Shown piece by piece: positions 35,105 through 44,644 of a stretch of 64,000 nucleotides of DNA. The number at the start of each line of letters is the position of its first letter. Within the stretch, counting starts at the first letter, position 1. The DNA comes from Novosphingobium sp. (lineage in GTDB: Bacteria; Pseudomonadota; Alphaproteobacteria; Sphingomonadales; Sphingomonadaceae), in assembly GCA_016719755.1 (NCBI GenBank), contig JADJYM010000010.1:93393-157392 (forward strand), read 5' to 3'. Under the pieces are notes generated by a model. That model did no database searches. It was not told where the DNA came from and saw only the letters and a list, made by a program, of their open reading frames with translations. The position numbers and the translations under genes were made by a program.

Positions 35105-37222
35105 GTGACGGGGATCGCCGCAGCCTCTAGCGGACTCGCCCTGATCGCCTGGAGCGGCGGGGCGCTGGCTTGTGCGCTGTCGGCCGTGGGCCTTACCTAT
35201 CGCCCCAATCGTTTCGGCACGGCTCACCGGGCCTTGGTCCTGGCCCTGATGCTGACCGCGCTGTGGGCGCTGACGGGCGCGCTGTGGGGGCTGGAATCAT
35301 CGGGCGAGGCGATCGCGGAAGCCGCCCGCAACCTTGGCTGGCTGTTCGCGCTTTACCGGCTGTTCGCGGTTGATGGGCGCCATGCCTCGATGCGGCCGGT
35401 GCGGCCGCTTCTGGCTGCTCTCGCCTTCGCGGAACTGGTGCAGGCAACGGCGGTGCTGCTGATTGCGGGAACTGCGACCCACCTTGCGGCAGGGTCATTG
35501 GGCCTGCGCAGCGTCGCGGTGTTCCATCTGCTGGTTTCGACCGGCGGACTGGTGCTGGTGCACAACCTCTATGGCGGCGCCTCCAGCCAGGCGCGGCTGC
35601 TGCTGCGCTGGCCCGCCCTGGCGCTTGCCGTGCTGTGGATTTACGATCTCAACCTTTACACCATCGGCTATCTGAGCGGCGGGACTCCCGACATTCTGGG
35701 CGCGCTGCGCGGAGCCGTGGGCATGGCCGCCGCCGGGTTGGTGGCGCTGGGAACCGGAGCAGGCAGCGAGGCGTTGCGGTTTCGCCCCTCGCGCGCGGTC
35801 GCTTTCCAGTCGGCTTCGCTGCTGCTGATCGGCGTCTATCTGATTGCCATGGTTGCGGTCGCCCAGTCGCTGGCCTTTGCGGGCGGAGATTTCGCGCAGT
35901 GGACGCAGCTGGCCTTCGTCGCCGCCTGTTCGATCGGTGCCATGGTGGTGCTGCCTTCGCCGCGCATCCGGGGCTGGCTGCGCGTGACCCTGGTCAAGCA
36001 CCTGTTCCAGCACCGCTATGATTATCGCGCCGAGTGGCTGCGCTTTACCCGCACGATCGGACAGGGCGAACGCGGTGAGGCCCCGCTTGAGGAACGCGCG
36101 ATCCGCGCGGTGGCCGATATCGCTGACAGTCCTGCCGGAATGCTTTTCACTCCCGGTGATTCCGGCCGCCTCGAACTGGCTGCCCGCTGGCAATGGCCCA
36201 CGGCGGACGTACCCGCAGAGGCGTTCGACGCGGTGACTGCGCGGGGCTTTGAGCGCAGCGGCTACATCGCCGATCTCGATCAGTGGCGGGAAGGCCGTCG
36301 CGGCCGGGGCTTCAGCTTCGATCCACCCGCCTGGCTGCTGGCTGATCCGCGCGCCTGGGCCATCGTTCCGCTGCTCCACTTTGATCGGCAGGTCGGGATC
36401 GTCGTGCTGGCACGGCCGGCACAGCCGCGCCGGCTCGACTGGGAGGACTTCGATCTGCTGCGCGTCGCGGGCCGCCAGCTGGCAAGCTATCTGGCCGAGC
36501 ATAATGGCCAGCAGGCCCTGGCCGAAGCGGCGCGATTTGATGATTTCAACCGCCGCATCGCTTTCGTGATGCACGATATCAAGAACCTGGCCAGCCAGCT
36601 CAGCCTGCTGGCGCGCAATGCCGAACTGCACGCCGACAATCCGGCGTTCCGTGCCGATATGCTGGTGACGTTGCGCAATTCGGCGGACAAGCTGAACGCG
36701 ATGCTGGCCCGGCTGTCGCGCTATGGAGCAAGCGCGATCGAGGGGCTGGAGCCGGTCCGGGCCGATCATGTCGCCCAGGCGGTGGTTGCCCAGTTCGCGC
36801 TGCGCCATCCGGTCAGCCTGGTCGAAAGCGCGCCCTGCGAGGTGGCCGCCCAGCGCGAACCGCTTGAGCAGGTGCTGCTCCATCTCGTCCAGAACGCGGT
36901 CGATGCCAGCCCCGGGGGGGCGCCGGTGTTCGTGCGGGTCAGCGTCGACGGGCTCAATGGTTGCATCGAGGTGGTGGATTCGGGCGAGGGCATGAGCCCA
37001 GAATTCGTCCGCAGCCGCCTGTTCAAACCCTTCGTCTCCACCAAGCAGGGCGGCTTTGGCATCGGCGCCTACGAAGCGCGCGAACTGGTGCGCGCAATGC
37101 AGGGACGGCTTGATGTGGAAAGCCGCGAAGGGCTGGGTTCACGCTTCGAAGTTCGTCTGCCGCTGGCCGAAGCCGCGCACTTGCTCAAGACCTTTTCCGA
37201 CAAAGACAAGAAAGTCGCATGA
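35105..37222 (+). CDS. prsK: PEP-CTERM system histidine kinase PrsK
   Basis: 705 residues from a GTG at 35105. Seven to ten N-terminal membrane helices (about 1-280), a GAF-like domain (about 330-460), then HisKA-like helix with the phospho-acceptor His490 in FVMHDIKNLASQLSLL, and an HATPase with VDSGEGMS, KPFVSTKQGGFGIG. The H-D-I-K-N-L form and the multi-helix sensor are diagnostic of PrsK. It should phosphorylate PrsR. The stop overlaps prsR by 4 nt. Confidence 0.92.
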   Translation: MTGIAAASSGLALIAWSGGALACALSAVGLTYRPNRFGTAHRALVLALMLTALWALTGALWGLESSGEAIAEAARNLGWLFALYRLFAVDGRHASMRPVRPLLAALAFAELVQATAVLLIAGTATHLAAGSLGLRSVAVFHLLVSTGGLVLVHNLYGGASSQARLLLRWPALALAVLWIYDLNLYTIGYLSGGTPDILGALRGAVGMAAAGLVALGTGAGSEALRFRPSRAVAFQSASLLLIGVYLIAMVAVAQSLAFAGGDFAQWTQLAFVAACSIGAMVVLPSPRIRGWLRVTLVKHLFQHRYDYRAEWLRFTRTIGQGERGEAPLEERAIRAVADIADSPAGMLFTPGDSGRLELAARWQWPTADVPAEAFDAVTARGFERSGYIADLDQWREGRRGRGFSFDPPAWLLADPRAWAIVPLLHFDRQVGIVVLARPAQPRRLDWEDFDLLRVAGRQLASYLAEHNGQQALAEAARFDDFNRRIAFVMHDIKNLASQLSLLARNAELHADNPAFRADMLVTLRNSADKLNAMLARLSRYGASAIEGLEPVRADHVAQAVVAQFALRHPVSLVESAPCEVAAQREPLEQVLLHLVQNAVDASPGGAPVFVRVSVDGLNGCIEVVDSGEGMSPEFVRSRLFKPFVSTKQGGFGIGAYEARELVRAMQGRLDVESREGLGSRFEVRLPLAEAAHLLKTFSDKDKKVA

Positions 37223-38586
37223 TGTCCGATATTCGACCCAAGCTGCTGATCGTCGAGGACGACGCCGGACTGCAGGCGCAGTTCAAATGGGCCTGGCCTG
37301 ACTTCGACGTCACCGTGGTCGGGGACCGCGCTGCCGCGATTGCGGCACTGCGGGCCGAGGAACCGGACGTGGTGACGCTCGATCTCGGCCTGCCGCCCGA
37401 TCCCGACGGAGTGACCGAAGGCTTCGCCGTGCTTGACGAGATCATGGCGCTCAAGCCCGCGACCAAGGTGATCGTCGCTTCGGGCCACGGCGCACGCGAG
37501 AGCGCACTTCAGGCGATCGCCAAGGGAGCCTACGACTTTTACCAGAAGCCGGTCGATATCGAGGCGCTGGGGCTGATCGTGCGGCGCGCGCTGCACGTCC
37601 AGCGGATCGAGAACGAGAACCGCAACCTTGCCGCCCGCGCCGGTGAAGACAACCGCGTGCTTGGCCGGATGATCACCGCTGCCCCCGAAATGCTGAAAGT
37701 CGCCCGGACCATCGAGCGCGTGGCCAACGCCAATGTCTCGGTCATGCTGCTGGGGGCGAGCGGTACGGGCAAGGAACTGCTGGCGCGCGGGCTCCACGAA
37801 TCAAGCAATCGCCGGGACGGGCCGTTCGTGGCCATCAACTGCGCGGCGATTCCGGAAAACCTGCTCGAAAGCGAACTGTTCGGTCACGAGAAGGGGGCCT
37901 TCACCGGCGCGATCAAGACCACCGAGGGCAAGATCGAGCAAGCCAGCGGCGGGACCCTGTTCCTTGACGAGGTTGGCGACATACCCTTTCCGCTGCAGGT
38001 CAAACTGCTGCGCTTTCTGCAGGAGCGGGTGATCGAGCGGATCGGCTCGCGCAAGTCCATCCACGTCGATACGCGCATTGTCTGCGCCACGCACCAGGAC
38101 CTTGAGGCGATGATCACCGATGGCCGGTTCCGCGAGGACCTGTTCTATCGCCTTGCCGAGATCGTGGTGAAGATCCCCAGCCTCGCCGAGCGGCCGGGCG
38201 ATGCGACCTTGCTGGCCAAGGCCTTCCTTGCTCGCTTCGCGCGCGAGATGAATCCGCAGGTCAAGGGCTTCTCGGCCGATGCCCTGGCGGCGATCGACAG
38301 CTGGGGCTGGCCAGGCAATGTGCGTGAGCTGGAAAACCGCGTGAAGCGCGCGGTGATCATGGCCGATGGCAAGCTGGTCGGCGCGGCGGACCTCGACCTT
38401 GCGGAGCCGGAAGAGGACGCTGCCCAGGTGCTCAACCTCAAATGCGCGCGCGAAAGCGCCGACCGCCGTGTGATCCGTCACGCTCTGGCGCGCAGCGAAG
38501 GCAATATCTCGAACACGGCCAAGCTGCTCGGGATCAGCCGGCCGACGCTCTACGACCTGCTCAAGCAATACGACATGCATGCCTGA
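37219..38586 (+). CDS. prsR: PEP-CTERM-box response regulator PrsR (sigma-54 activator)
   Basis: 455 residues. Receiver domain with the phosphoryl Asp near 55 (VVTLDLGLP), sigma-54 AAA+ domain with Walker A GASGTGKE and the sigma-54 contact loop GAFTGA, and a Fis-type HTH at the end (NISNTAKLLGISRPTLYDLL). Family members activate sigma-54 promoters bearing a PEP-CTERM box. It overlaps both prsK (4 nt) and the TPR gene (8 nt), so the three are translationally coupled. Confidence 0.93.
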   Translation: MMSDIRPKLLIVEDDAGLQAQFKWAWPDFDVTVVGDRAAAIAALRAEEPDVVTLDLGLPPDPDGVTEGFAVLDEIMALKPATKVIVASGHGARESALQAIAKGAYDFYQKPVDIEALGLIVRRALHVQRIENENRNLAARAGEDNRVLGRMITAAPEMLKVARTIERVANANVSVMLLGASGTGKELLARGLHESSNRRDGPFVAINCAAIPENLLESELFGHEKGAFTGAIKTTEGKIEQASGGTLFLDEVGDIPFPLQVKLLRFLQERVIERIGSRKSIHVDTRIVCATHQDLEAMITDGRFREDLFYRLAEIVVKIPSLAERPGDATLLAKAFLARFAREMNPQVKGFSADALAAIDSWGWPGNVRELENRVKRAVIMADGKLVGAADLDLAEPEEDAAQVLNLKCARESADRRVIRHALARSEGNISNTAKLLGISRPTLYDLLKQYDMHA

Positions 38587-40375
38587 CAGGCGCCGCCTTG
38601 CCCCCCGGCTGCTCGCCGTGCTGGCGGGAGGGCTGCTGCTGGCCGCGCCGCTTGGAGCGCTGCCGGGCGATGCGGAAGTGCGGATCAAGGCGGCGGCAAC
38701 CGCCCTCGCAAAGGGCGACGGAATCGCTGCCGAGGCGGAGCTGGACCGGGCGCTGGAAGCTGGTGCGGCAAAGCCCGATGTCGCGGCGTCAATGGGCGAA
38801 GCATTGATCGTTCAGGGCCAGTTGGTCCGTGCCCGCGAATGGCTGGAGCCGGCGCAGTTCTCGCCGGTGAGCGCGGCCTATGGCTGGCGGATGAAGGGCT
38901 TGCTGGAGCGGCGCGAGGGTAACCTTGCGGCTGCCGGAAGCGCTTATGATCGCGCTCTCGCGCTGACGCCGGAGGACCCGCAACTGTGGGTCGATATCGG
39001 GCGGATGCGCTATGCCGGGGGGGAGCACATCCCTGCGATTCAGGCTGCCGACCGGGCGTTGTCGCTTGATCCCGATCACCCGCGCGCGCTTGAATTCCGT
39101 GCCCAGTTACTGCGCGATGCGGGCGATCCGGACAGTGCGCTCGGGTTGTTCGAGCGGGCACTGGAAGTGGCGCCGGGCGATCTGGACCTGCTGGCCGGAC
39201 AGGCCGAAACCCTGGGCGAAACAGGCCGGGCCAGTGAAATGCTCGCTGTTGTGCGGCGGATGACGGAGATCGATCCCCGCCATCCCTGGGCGATCTATCT
39301 CCAGGCGGTTCTGGCTGCGCGGGCGGGCAACACCGACCTTGCGCGATCGATCCTAAACCGGTTGGGCGACCGACTGGATAACGTGCCGTCAGCCATGCTG
39401 CTTGCTGGCCTGCTCGAACTGGAAGCCGGTAACGCCAATGTCGCGGTCGGCCAGTTGGAGGAATTGTCCCGCCGTCAGCCGGGCAACCTGCGCGTCCAGC
39501 TGCTGCTGGCCCGCGCGTTATACGATGCGGGCGAGCATGGGCGCTTGTTCGCCCGGTTCGGCCCGCTTGCCGCCCGTCCCGATGCGCCGGTTTACCTGCT
39601 GGAACTGCTGGGCCGAGCCCATGAGGAGAAGGGGGACCGTGCCGCCGCCGCGCCGCTGCTCGACCGTGCGGCTTCCGCTGCGTCGCGGCCGTTGATGCCG
39701 ACTGACGGGGAGTGGGGAGGAACCGCTCAGGCGGTCCAGGTGCGGGGTCTGCTGGCGAGCGGGAACGCCGCGCAGGCCCGTCAGACAGCGCAGCGGTTTC
39801 TCGCCGCGCGGCCCGGCTCCTACGAAGCGCTCTACCTGGCGGGCGATACCGATCTGGCCGCCGGGCAGGCCGCGCAGGCCCTGTCGCGCTATCAGGCCGC
39901 ATCGCTGGTGCGCTTTCCGGATTCGCTGCTGCTGCGGATCAGCCTCGCCTACGAACGGATGGGGCAGGCGGGGAACTCGCGGCTGCTGGTAACGCGCTAT
40001 CTTGCGGCGATGCCGCAAAGTCCGCTGGCGGCAAGAATCGCCGCCGGGCAAAGTGCTTTCGCCCACGAATGGGAATCGGCGCGCGCGCTGCTGGAGAACC
40101 TGCGCCGCCGGGGCGGAAACCGAGATGCGCGGTTGCTGTCAGACCTCTCGTTCGCGCAGTTGCGCGCGGGCGATGGGGATGCCGCGAGCAGGAGTGCGGC
40201 CAGGGCCTGGTCCTTGCAGCCAGCTAGTCCGGTTACCGCGCAGGCCTATGCCATGGCGCTGGCGGCCACGGGCAGGGATGCCGTTCTGGCGCGGCAATTG
40301 CTGGATCAGGCGCGAAGCGGGGGCGGGAACAATCCGCTGCTGGACGAGACGGCGAACAAGCTGGGCGAACGATAA
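38579..40375 (+). CDS. TPR-repeat protein of the PEP-CTERM/EPS locus (PrsT-like)
   Basis: 598 residues with an N-terminal signal-like segment (LLAVLAGGLLLAAPLGALPG) and at least ten degenerate TPRs from about residue 35 (for example YDRALALTPEDPQLWVDIGR, ALEVAPGDLDLLAGQAETLG). Classical PrsT is a lipoprotein of 800-900 residues; this one is shorter and has no obvious lipobox Cys, so PrsT-like is a positional assignment. Probably periplasmic scaffold for polysaccharide or sorting machinery. Confidence 0.78.
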   Translation: MPDRRRLAPRLLAVLAGGLLLAAPLGALPGDAEVRIKAAATALAKGDGIAAEAELDRALEAGAAKPDVAASMGEALIVQGQLVRAREWLEPAQFSPVSAAYGWRMKGLLERREGNLAAAGSAYDRALALTPEDPQLWVDIGRMRYAGGEHIPAIQAADRALSLDPDHPRALEFRAQLLRDAGDPDSALGLFERALEVAPGDLDLLAGQAETLGETGRASEMLAVVRRMTEIDPRHPWAIYLQAVLAARAGNTDLARSILNRLGDRLDNVPSAMLLAGLLELEAGNANVAVGQLEELSRRQPGNLRVQLLLARALYDAGEHGRLFARFGPLAARPDAPVYLLELLGRAHEEKGDRAAAAPLLDRAASAASRPLMPTDGEWGGTAQAVQVRGLLASGNAAQARQTAQRFLAARPGSYEALYLAGDTDLAAGQAAQALSRYQAASLVRFPDSLLLRISLAYERMGQAGNSRLLVTRYLAAMPQSPLAARIAAGQSAFAHEWESARALLENLRRRGGNRDARLLSDLSFAQLRAGDGDAASRSAARAWSLQPASPVTAQAYAMALAATGRDAVLARQLLDQARSGGGNNPLLDETANKLGER

Positions 40376-40448
40376 AACCCCCTCGACAAGCGTTTCGTCT
40401 GACGCCAAGGCTGACAATTCAATCGCGCGATTAAATTGGAGACGGATC

Positions 40449-41507
40449 ATGGGCGGCGTGCTGCAAGGGGTGACGGTTATCGAACTGGCGGGCATCGGCC
40501 CCGGTCCGTTTGCGGGCATGATGCTGGCCGACCATGGCGCACGGGTGATCCGGGTCGAACGCCCCGGTCACAAGGGCCGCTTCGGCGATACCGGCAACCG
40601 CGACATCCTCAACCGCAACCGCGAAGTGATCGAGCTCGACCTTAAGGATCCGGCAGCGATCGCCGAGCTCAAGGATCTGGCAAAGACGGCCGATGCGTTG
40701 ATCGAGGGCTATCGTCCCGGCGTGATCGAGCGGCTTGGTCTGGGGCCGGACGTGCTACTGGCAATCAATCCCAAGCTGGTGATCGGCCGGATGACCGGCT
40801 GGGGCCAGGAAGGCCCGATGGCCCCGCTCGCGGGGCATGACATCAATTACATTGCCCTCACCGGCGCGCTCCATTCCTATGGCCGCAAGGGGGAAAAGCC
40901 GACTTTCCCGGTCAATGCCGTGGGCGACTTCGGCGGCGGCGGCATGATGCTGGCCTTCGGCGTGGTTGCAGCGATCCTTCACGCCCGCAGCGGCGGCCCG
41001 GGCCAGGTGGTCGACTGCGCGATGGTCGATGGGGCGGCGGTGCTTTCGGCGATGACTTACACGTTCCTCGCCAATGGCCAGTGGAGGGACGAGCGCGGGG
41101 TCAACCTGCTCGATTCCGGCACCCATTTCTACGACACCTACGAGACGAAGGACGGCAAGTGGATCTCGCTCGGATCGATCGAGCCGCAGTTCTACGCGAT
41201 CCTGCTCGAGAAGACCGGGCTGGCAGGCGATCCCGATTTCGCCCAGCAGATGAACCCCGCCAAGTGGGACGAACTGAAGCAGCGGATGACCGCGCTGATC
41301 CTGACCAAGACCCGCGATGAATGGTGCGCGATCATGGACGGGACCGACATCTGCTTTGCTCCGGTGCTCAGCCTGACCGAAGCGCCCAGGCATCCGCACA
41401 ACGTGCACCGTGGCACTTTCGTGGAAGACGGCGGGATCGTGCAGCCCGCGCCGGCGCCGCGTTTCTCGGCCACTCCCGCGCCGCCGGTCTCGCTCAAGGG
41501 GCGTTGA
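40449..41507 (+). CDS. CaiB/BaiF CoA-transferase family protein (alpha-methylacyl-CoA racemase-like)
   Basis: 352 residues from the ATG at 40449. VIELAGIGPGPFAGMMLADH is the class III CoA-transferase start, followed by DRGFGDTGNRD-like RFGDTGNRDILNRNREVIEL and GHDINYIALTGAL. The last features (the Asp in GHDINY and the His residue of the racemase pair) match alpha-methylacyl-CoA racemase (AMACR) more than CoA-transferase proper, whose catalytic Asp lies elsewhere. A role in side-chain beta-oxidation of methyl-branched acyl-CoAs is plausible. The open frame upstream overlaps the TPR gene in another frame and is not coding. Confidence 0.82.
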   Translation: MGGVLQGVTVIELAGIGPGPFAGMMLADHGARVIRVERPGHKGRFGDTGNRDILNRNREVIELDLKDPAAIAELKDLAKTADALIEGYRPGVIERLGLGPDVLLAINPKLVIGRMTGWGQEGPMAPLAGHDINYIALTGALHSYGRKGEKPTFPVNAVGDFGGGGMMLAFGVVAAILHARSGGPGQVVDCAMVDGAAVLSAMTYTFLANGQWRDERGVNLLDSGTHFYDTYETKDGKWISLGSIEPQFYAILLEKTGLAGDPDFAQQMNPAKWDELKQRMTALILTKTRDEWCAIMDGTDICFAPVLSLTEAPRHPHNVHRGTFVEDGGIVQPAPAPRFSATPAPPVSLKGR

Positions 41508-41582
41508 TTTCGGCCGTCTCCTTTGTCTTTGCGGGCGCAGCGCGCTAAGCCGCGCCCTGCATCGGCAAGGACAGGGGCTTTA

Positions 41583-42536
41583 GTGGGCATTCTTTCACGT
41601 CTTGATCCGATGGTCCGCCTGCTGATGGCGGCCATTGCCCTCGCCATTGTCCTGCCGGTGAGCGGCACGGCACGCGATGCCGCGCAGTTCGTCTCGAACG
41701 CGGCGGTGTTCCTGCTGTTCTTCCTCAACGGCCTGCGCCTGCCCCGGCACGAAGTGATGGCGGGACTGGGCAATCACCGCCTGCTCTGGCCGCTGGTGCT
41801 ATGGTGCTTCGGCGCGATGGCGCTGGCGGGCTGGGCGCTATGGCAGGCGGGGCAGGGGTGGATGCCGCCCTTGCTGGCACTGGGTTTTCTTTATCTCGGC
41901 TGCCTGCCCTCGACGGTTCAGTCGGCTACAGCCTATTCCTCGCTCGCGGGGGGCAATGTGGCTGGCTCGGTGGTGGCTGCGGCGCTGCTCAACCTGCTGG
42001 GAGTCTTTGTCACCGCGCCGTTGTTTTCGCTGCTCGCGGGCGGCGGCGCGGCTGAATTCCACGCCGATGGACTGCTCAAGGTCGTGGGCATCCTGCTGGT
42101 GCCCTTCATCCTTGGCCAGATCGCCCAGCAATGGCTCGGCGGCTGGGTGCGGGACCATCGTCCGCTCGTCACCTGGATGGACCGCAGCTCGATCGCGATC
42201 GCGGTCTATGTCGCCTTTTCGGGAGCGGTTGCGCAGCAGTTCTGGACCCTGATCGACCTGGCAGGCTGGTTCTGGCTGGCAGGCGGGACTGTGCTGATGC
42301 TGGCGGCGGCGCACTGGGGGGCCTGGGTGCTGGGCGGAGCGTTACGGCTGGATCGCCCCAGCCGTATCACCATGCTGTTCGCTGGCGCGCAGAAAAGCAT
42401 TGCGATGGGGGCGCCGCTCGCGACCGTATTGTTCGCGCCCGAGGCGGCAGGGATCGTACTGCTGCCGATCCTGCTCTACCACCTCGTCCAGCTGGTGCTG
42501 GCCGCGCCGCTTGCCGCGCGGCTCAATCCGACCTGA
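41583..42536 (+). CDS. Bile acid:sodium symporter family protein (SBF-like)
   Basis: 317 residues from a GTG at 41583 with AAGGACAGGGG upstream; the upstream in-frame Arg/Pro-rich segment is not family-like. Ten hydrophobic segments; FLNGLRLPRHEV and LGCLPSTVQSATAYSSLAGGN and FAGAQKSIAMGAPLA are the SBF-like (PF13593) landmarks of the crossing helices. Related proteins include YfeH and plant BASS-like transporters. The substrate is unknown. It overlaps the convergent DUF475 gene by 14 bp at the 3' ends. Confidence 0.85.
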   Translation: MGILSRLDPMVRLLMAAIALAIVLPVSGTARDAAQFVSNAAVFLLFFLNGLRLPRHEVMAGLGNHRLLWPLVLWCFGAMALAGWALWQAGQGWMPPLLALGFLYLGCLPSTVQSATAYSSLAGGNVAGSVVAAALLNLLGVFVTAPLFSLLAGGGAAEFHADGLLKVVGILLVPFILGQIAQQWLGGWVRDHRPLVTWMDRSSIAIAVYVAFSGAVAQQFWTLIDLAGWFWLAGGTVLMLAAAHWGAWVLGGALRLDRPSRITMLFAGAQKSIAMGAPLATVLFAPEAAGIVLLPILLYHLVQLVLAAPLAARLNPT

Positions 42537-43590
42537 CGGCCGCGTCCAGTTCGCTGTCCGGGAACTTGCGGTTGTGGCGGATCGACCACCACAGCGAAGC
42601 CCCGATCAGCACCGCGCCAATCAGGCCGGTGATGGTTTCGGGAATGTGGAATTTCGCCGAAAGCAGCATGATCGCGCCCAATGCGATGATCGCCCAGAAG
42701 GCCCCGTGCTCAAGATAGCGGTATTCGGCCAGAGTGCCCTTGCGCACCAGGTGAATGGTCATCGATCGCACGAACATCGCACCGATCGACAGGCCCAGCG
42801 CGATGACCACCATGTTGTTGGACAGCGCGAAGGCGCCGATCACCCCGTCGAAGCTGAACGAGGCATCGAGGATGTTGAGGTAAAGAAATCCGCCAAGCCC
42901 CGAGCGCACCACCGCGCCCTGCGCCGCGAGGGCCTGTTCGCGCATTTCCAGGATCGTCCCCAGCGCCTCGACCGCTATGAAAGTCACCAGCCCAAGGCTG
43001 CCAGCGACCATGAAGGTCAGGGCATCGGCCGGATCGAGCATCAGCGAAATGAGGTAGAGGCCGACCAGCAGCAGCGCGATTTCAGCGGCCTTGATGCTGG
43101 AGAACTTGCTCAGCCAGCGCTCCACGCTGACGATCCAGTGCACTTCCTTTTCGCCATCGAAGAAGAACGACAGGCCGACCATGGCCAGGAACGCCCCGCC
43201 GAACCCGGCGATGCCGATATGGGCGCTGCTGACGATTTCCTCGTAGCGTTTCGGGTCATTGAGTGACAGTTCCAGCGCCTCGCGCGGGCCAAGCCCGGCG
43301 GCGATGGCCACGATCGCCAGTGGAAACACGATCCGCATCCCGAACACTGCGATAAGCATGCCCCAGGTCAGGAAGCGCCGCTGCCAGACCTCGTCCATGT
43401 CTTCCAGCACGGCGGCGTTGACCACCGCGTTGTCGAACGACAGCGACACTTCCAGCACCGAAAGGACCACGACGATCCACAACAGGGCGAGCGTCCCGGA
43501 GGCGGTGCCGGTCTGCATCCAGCCATACCAGACCGCAAGCGCCAGGCAGATGAGCGTGAAAAGGATCGAACCCTTGTAATGACGTAGCAA
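42523..43590 (-). CDS. DUF475 / TerC-superfamily membrane protein
   Basis: 355 residues, about eight or nine membrane segments. VLEVSLSFDNAVVNAAVLEDM and NILDASFSFDGVIGAFALSNN carry the paired S-x-D-N/G-type acidic motifs of the TerC/DUF475 superfamily, thought to handle Mn2+ or other metals co-translationally. MRHYKG-like start at the ATG 43590. Upstream on the same strand is panB (23 bp away), so they may be cotranscribed. Confidence 0.87.
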   Translation of the reverse strand: MLRHYKGSILFTLICLALAVWYGWMQTGTASGTLALLWIVVVLSVLEVSLSFDNAVVNAAVLEDMDEVWQRRFLTWGMLIAVFGMRIVFPLAIVAIAAGLGPREALELSLNDPKRYEEIVSSAHIGIAGFGGAFLAMVGLSFFFDGEKEVHWIVSVERWLSKFSSIKAAEIALLLVGLYLISLMLDPADALTFMVAGSLGLVTFIAVEALGTILEMREQALAAQGAVVRSGLGGFLYLNILDASFSFDGVIGAFALSNNMVVIALGLSIGAMFVRSMTIHLVRKGTLAEYRYLEHGAFWAIIALGAIMLLSAKFHIPETITGLIGAVLIGASLWWSIRHNRKFPDSELDAAVRSD

Positions 43591-43613
43591 TTGAAACTCC
43601 TCGGGTCCGCTGA

Positions 43614-44489
43614 TCAGGACTTCCTGGGCTGGTAGGTCTGCTCGATACCCGGAAAGGTCCGGGCGCGCACTTCAGCGGCATAGCTGGCCGCGGTGGACGA
43701 TATCAGCTGCGCGATCTCGGCGTAGCGCTTCACGAAACGGGGCACCCGCTCGAACATGCCGAGCATGTCTTCGGTCACCAGCACCTGCCCGTCGCACTGG
43801 GCGGAGGCGCCGATGCCGATGGTCGGGCAGGAGACTGCACGGGTCGCCTCGATCGCGATCGGTTCGACCACGCCCTCGATGACGATGGCGAAAGCCCCGG
43901 CCTGATCGAGCGCCTGGGCATCCGAAACGATCTTCTGCGCCTCGGCGTCGCTGCGCCCACGCGCATTATAGCCGCCCAGCACGTTGACCGCCTGCGGGGT
44001 CAGGCCGACATGGCCCATCACCGGGATGCCGCGCGCGGTCAGGAAGGCCACGGTTTCGGCCATCGCCGCGCCGCCTTCCAGCTTGATCGCCGCGCAACCG
44101 GTTTCCTTCAGCAGGCGCGAGGCGCTGGCAAAGGCCTGCTGCGGCGAAGCCTCGTAAGTTCCGAACGGCATGTCGACCACCACCGCAGCGTGATAGGACC
44201 CGCGCACCACTGCCGCGCCGTGAGCGGCCATCATGTCGAGCGTGACCGGTACGCTGGACGGCAGGCCATAGATCACCTGGCCCAGCGAATCCCCCACCAG
44301 CAGCAGGTCGCAATGCTCGTCAAGCAACTGGGCCTGGCGTGCGGTATAGGCGGTCAGCATCACCACAGGTTCTGCGGTGGCGCCATCCACTTTGCGCTGG
44401 CGGATCGCGGGGATCGTCAGCCGCCGCAGCGGCGAGGGCGTGGGATGCGCGCGGCTGGTGGCCGTATCGAGCTGGAAGGTCGTGGACAT
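43614..44489 (-). CDS. panB: 3-methyl-2-oxobutanoate hydroxymethyltransferase
   Basis: 291 residues. [20 protein letters not shown] and [14 protein letters not shown] (Mg-binding Asp), [26 protein letters not shown] (substrate Lys/Glu) and [16 protein letters not shown] are the PanB blocks. Transfers a hydroxymethyl group from methylene-THF to 2-ketoisovalerate, first step of pantothenate synthesis. panC is not adjacent. The divergent APC permease starts 155 bp away. Confidence 0.93.
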   Translation of the reverse strand: MSTTFQLDTATSRAHPTPSPLRRLTIPAIRQRKVDGATAEPVVMLTAYTARQAQLLDEHCDLLLVGDSLGQVIYGLPSSVPVTLDMMAAHGAAVVRGSYHAAVVVDMPFGTYEASPQQAFASASRLLKETGCAAIKLEGGAAMAETVAFLTARGIPVMGHVGLTPQAVNVLGGYNARGRSDAEAQKIVSDAQALDQAGAFAIVIEGVVEPIAIEATRAVSCPTIGIGASAQCDGQVLVTEDMLGMFERVPRFVKRYAEIAQLISSTAASYAAEVRARTFPGIEQTYQPRKS

Positions 44490-44644
44490 GGGGCGGGGCT
44501 TTAGCCGCTTGCGGACAACTGGGGAAGGGCAAGCCGTAAACCCTTGCCATCGCGCCGCGCTCCGCTAGCTTCCGCGCCAGGTAAGGATTGGTGGCCGCGC
44601 CCGGCAGGAAAGGGCGGCGGACCGCCGGAATTTAGGGGAACCGC

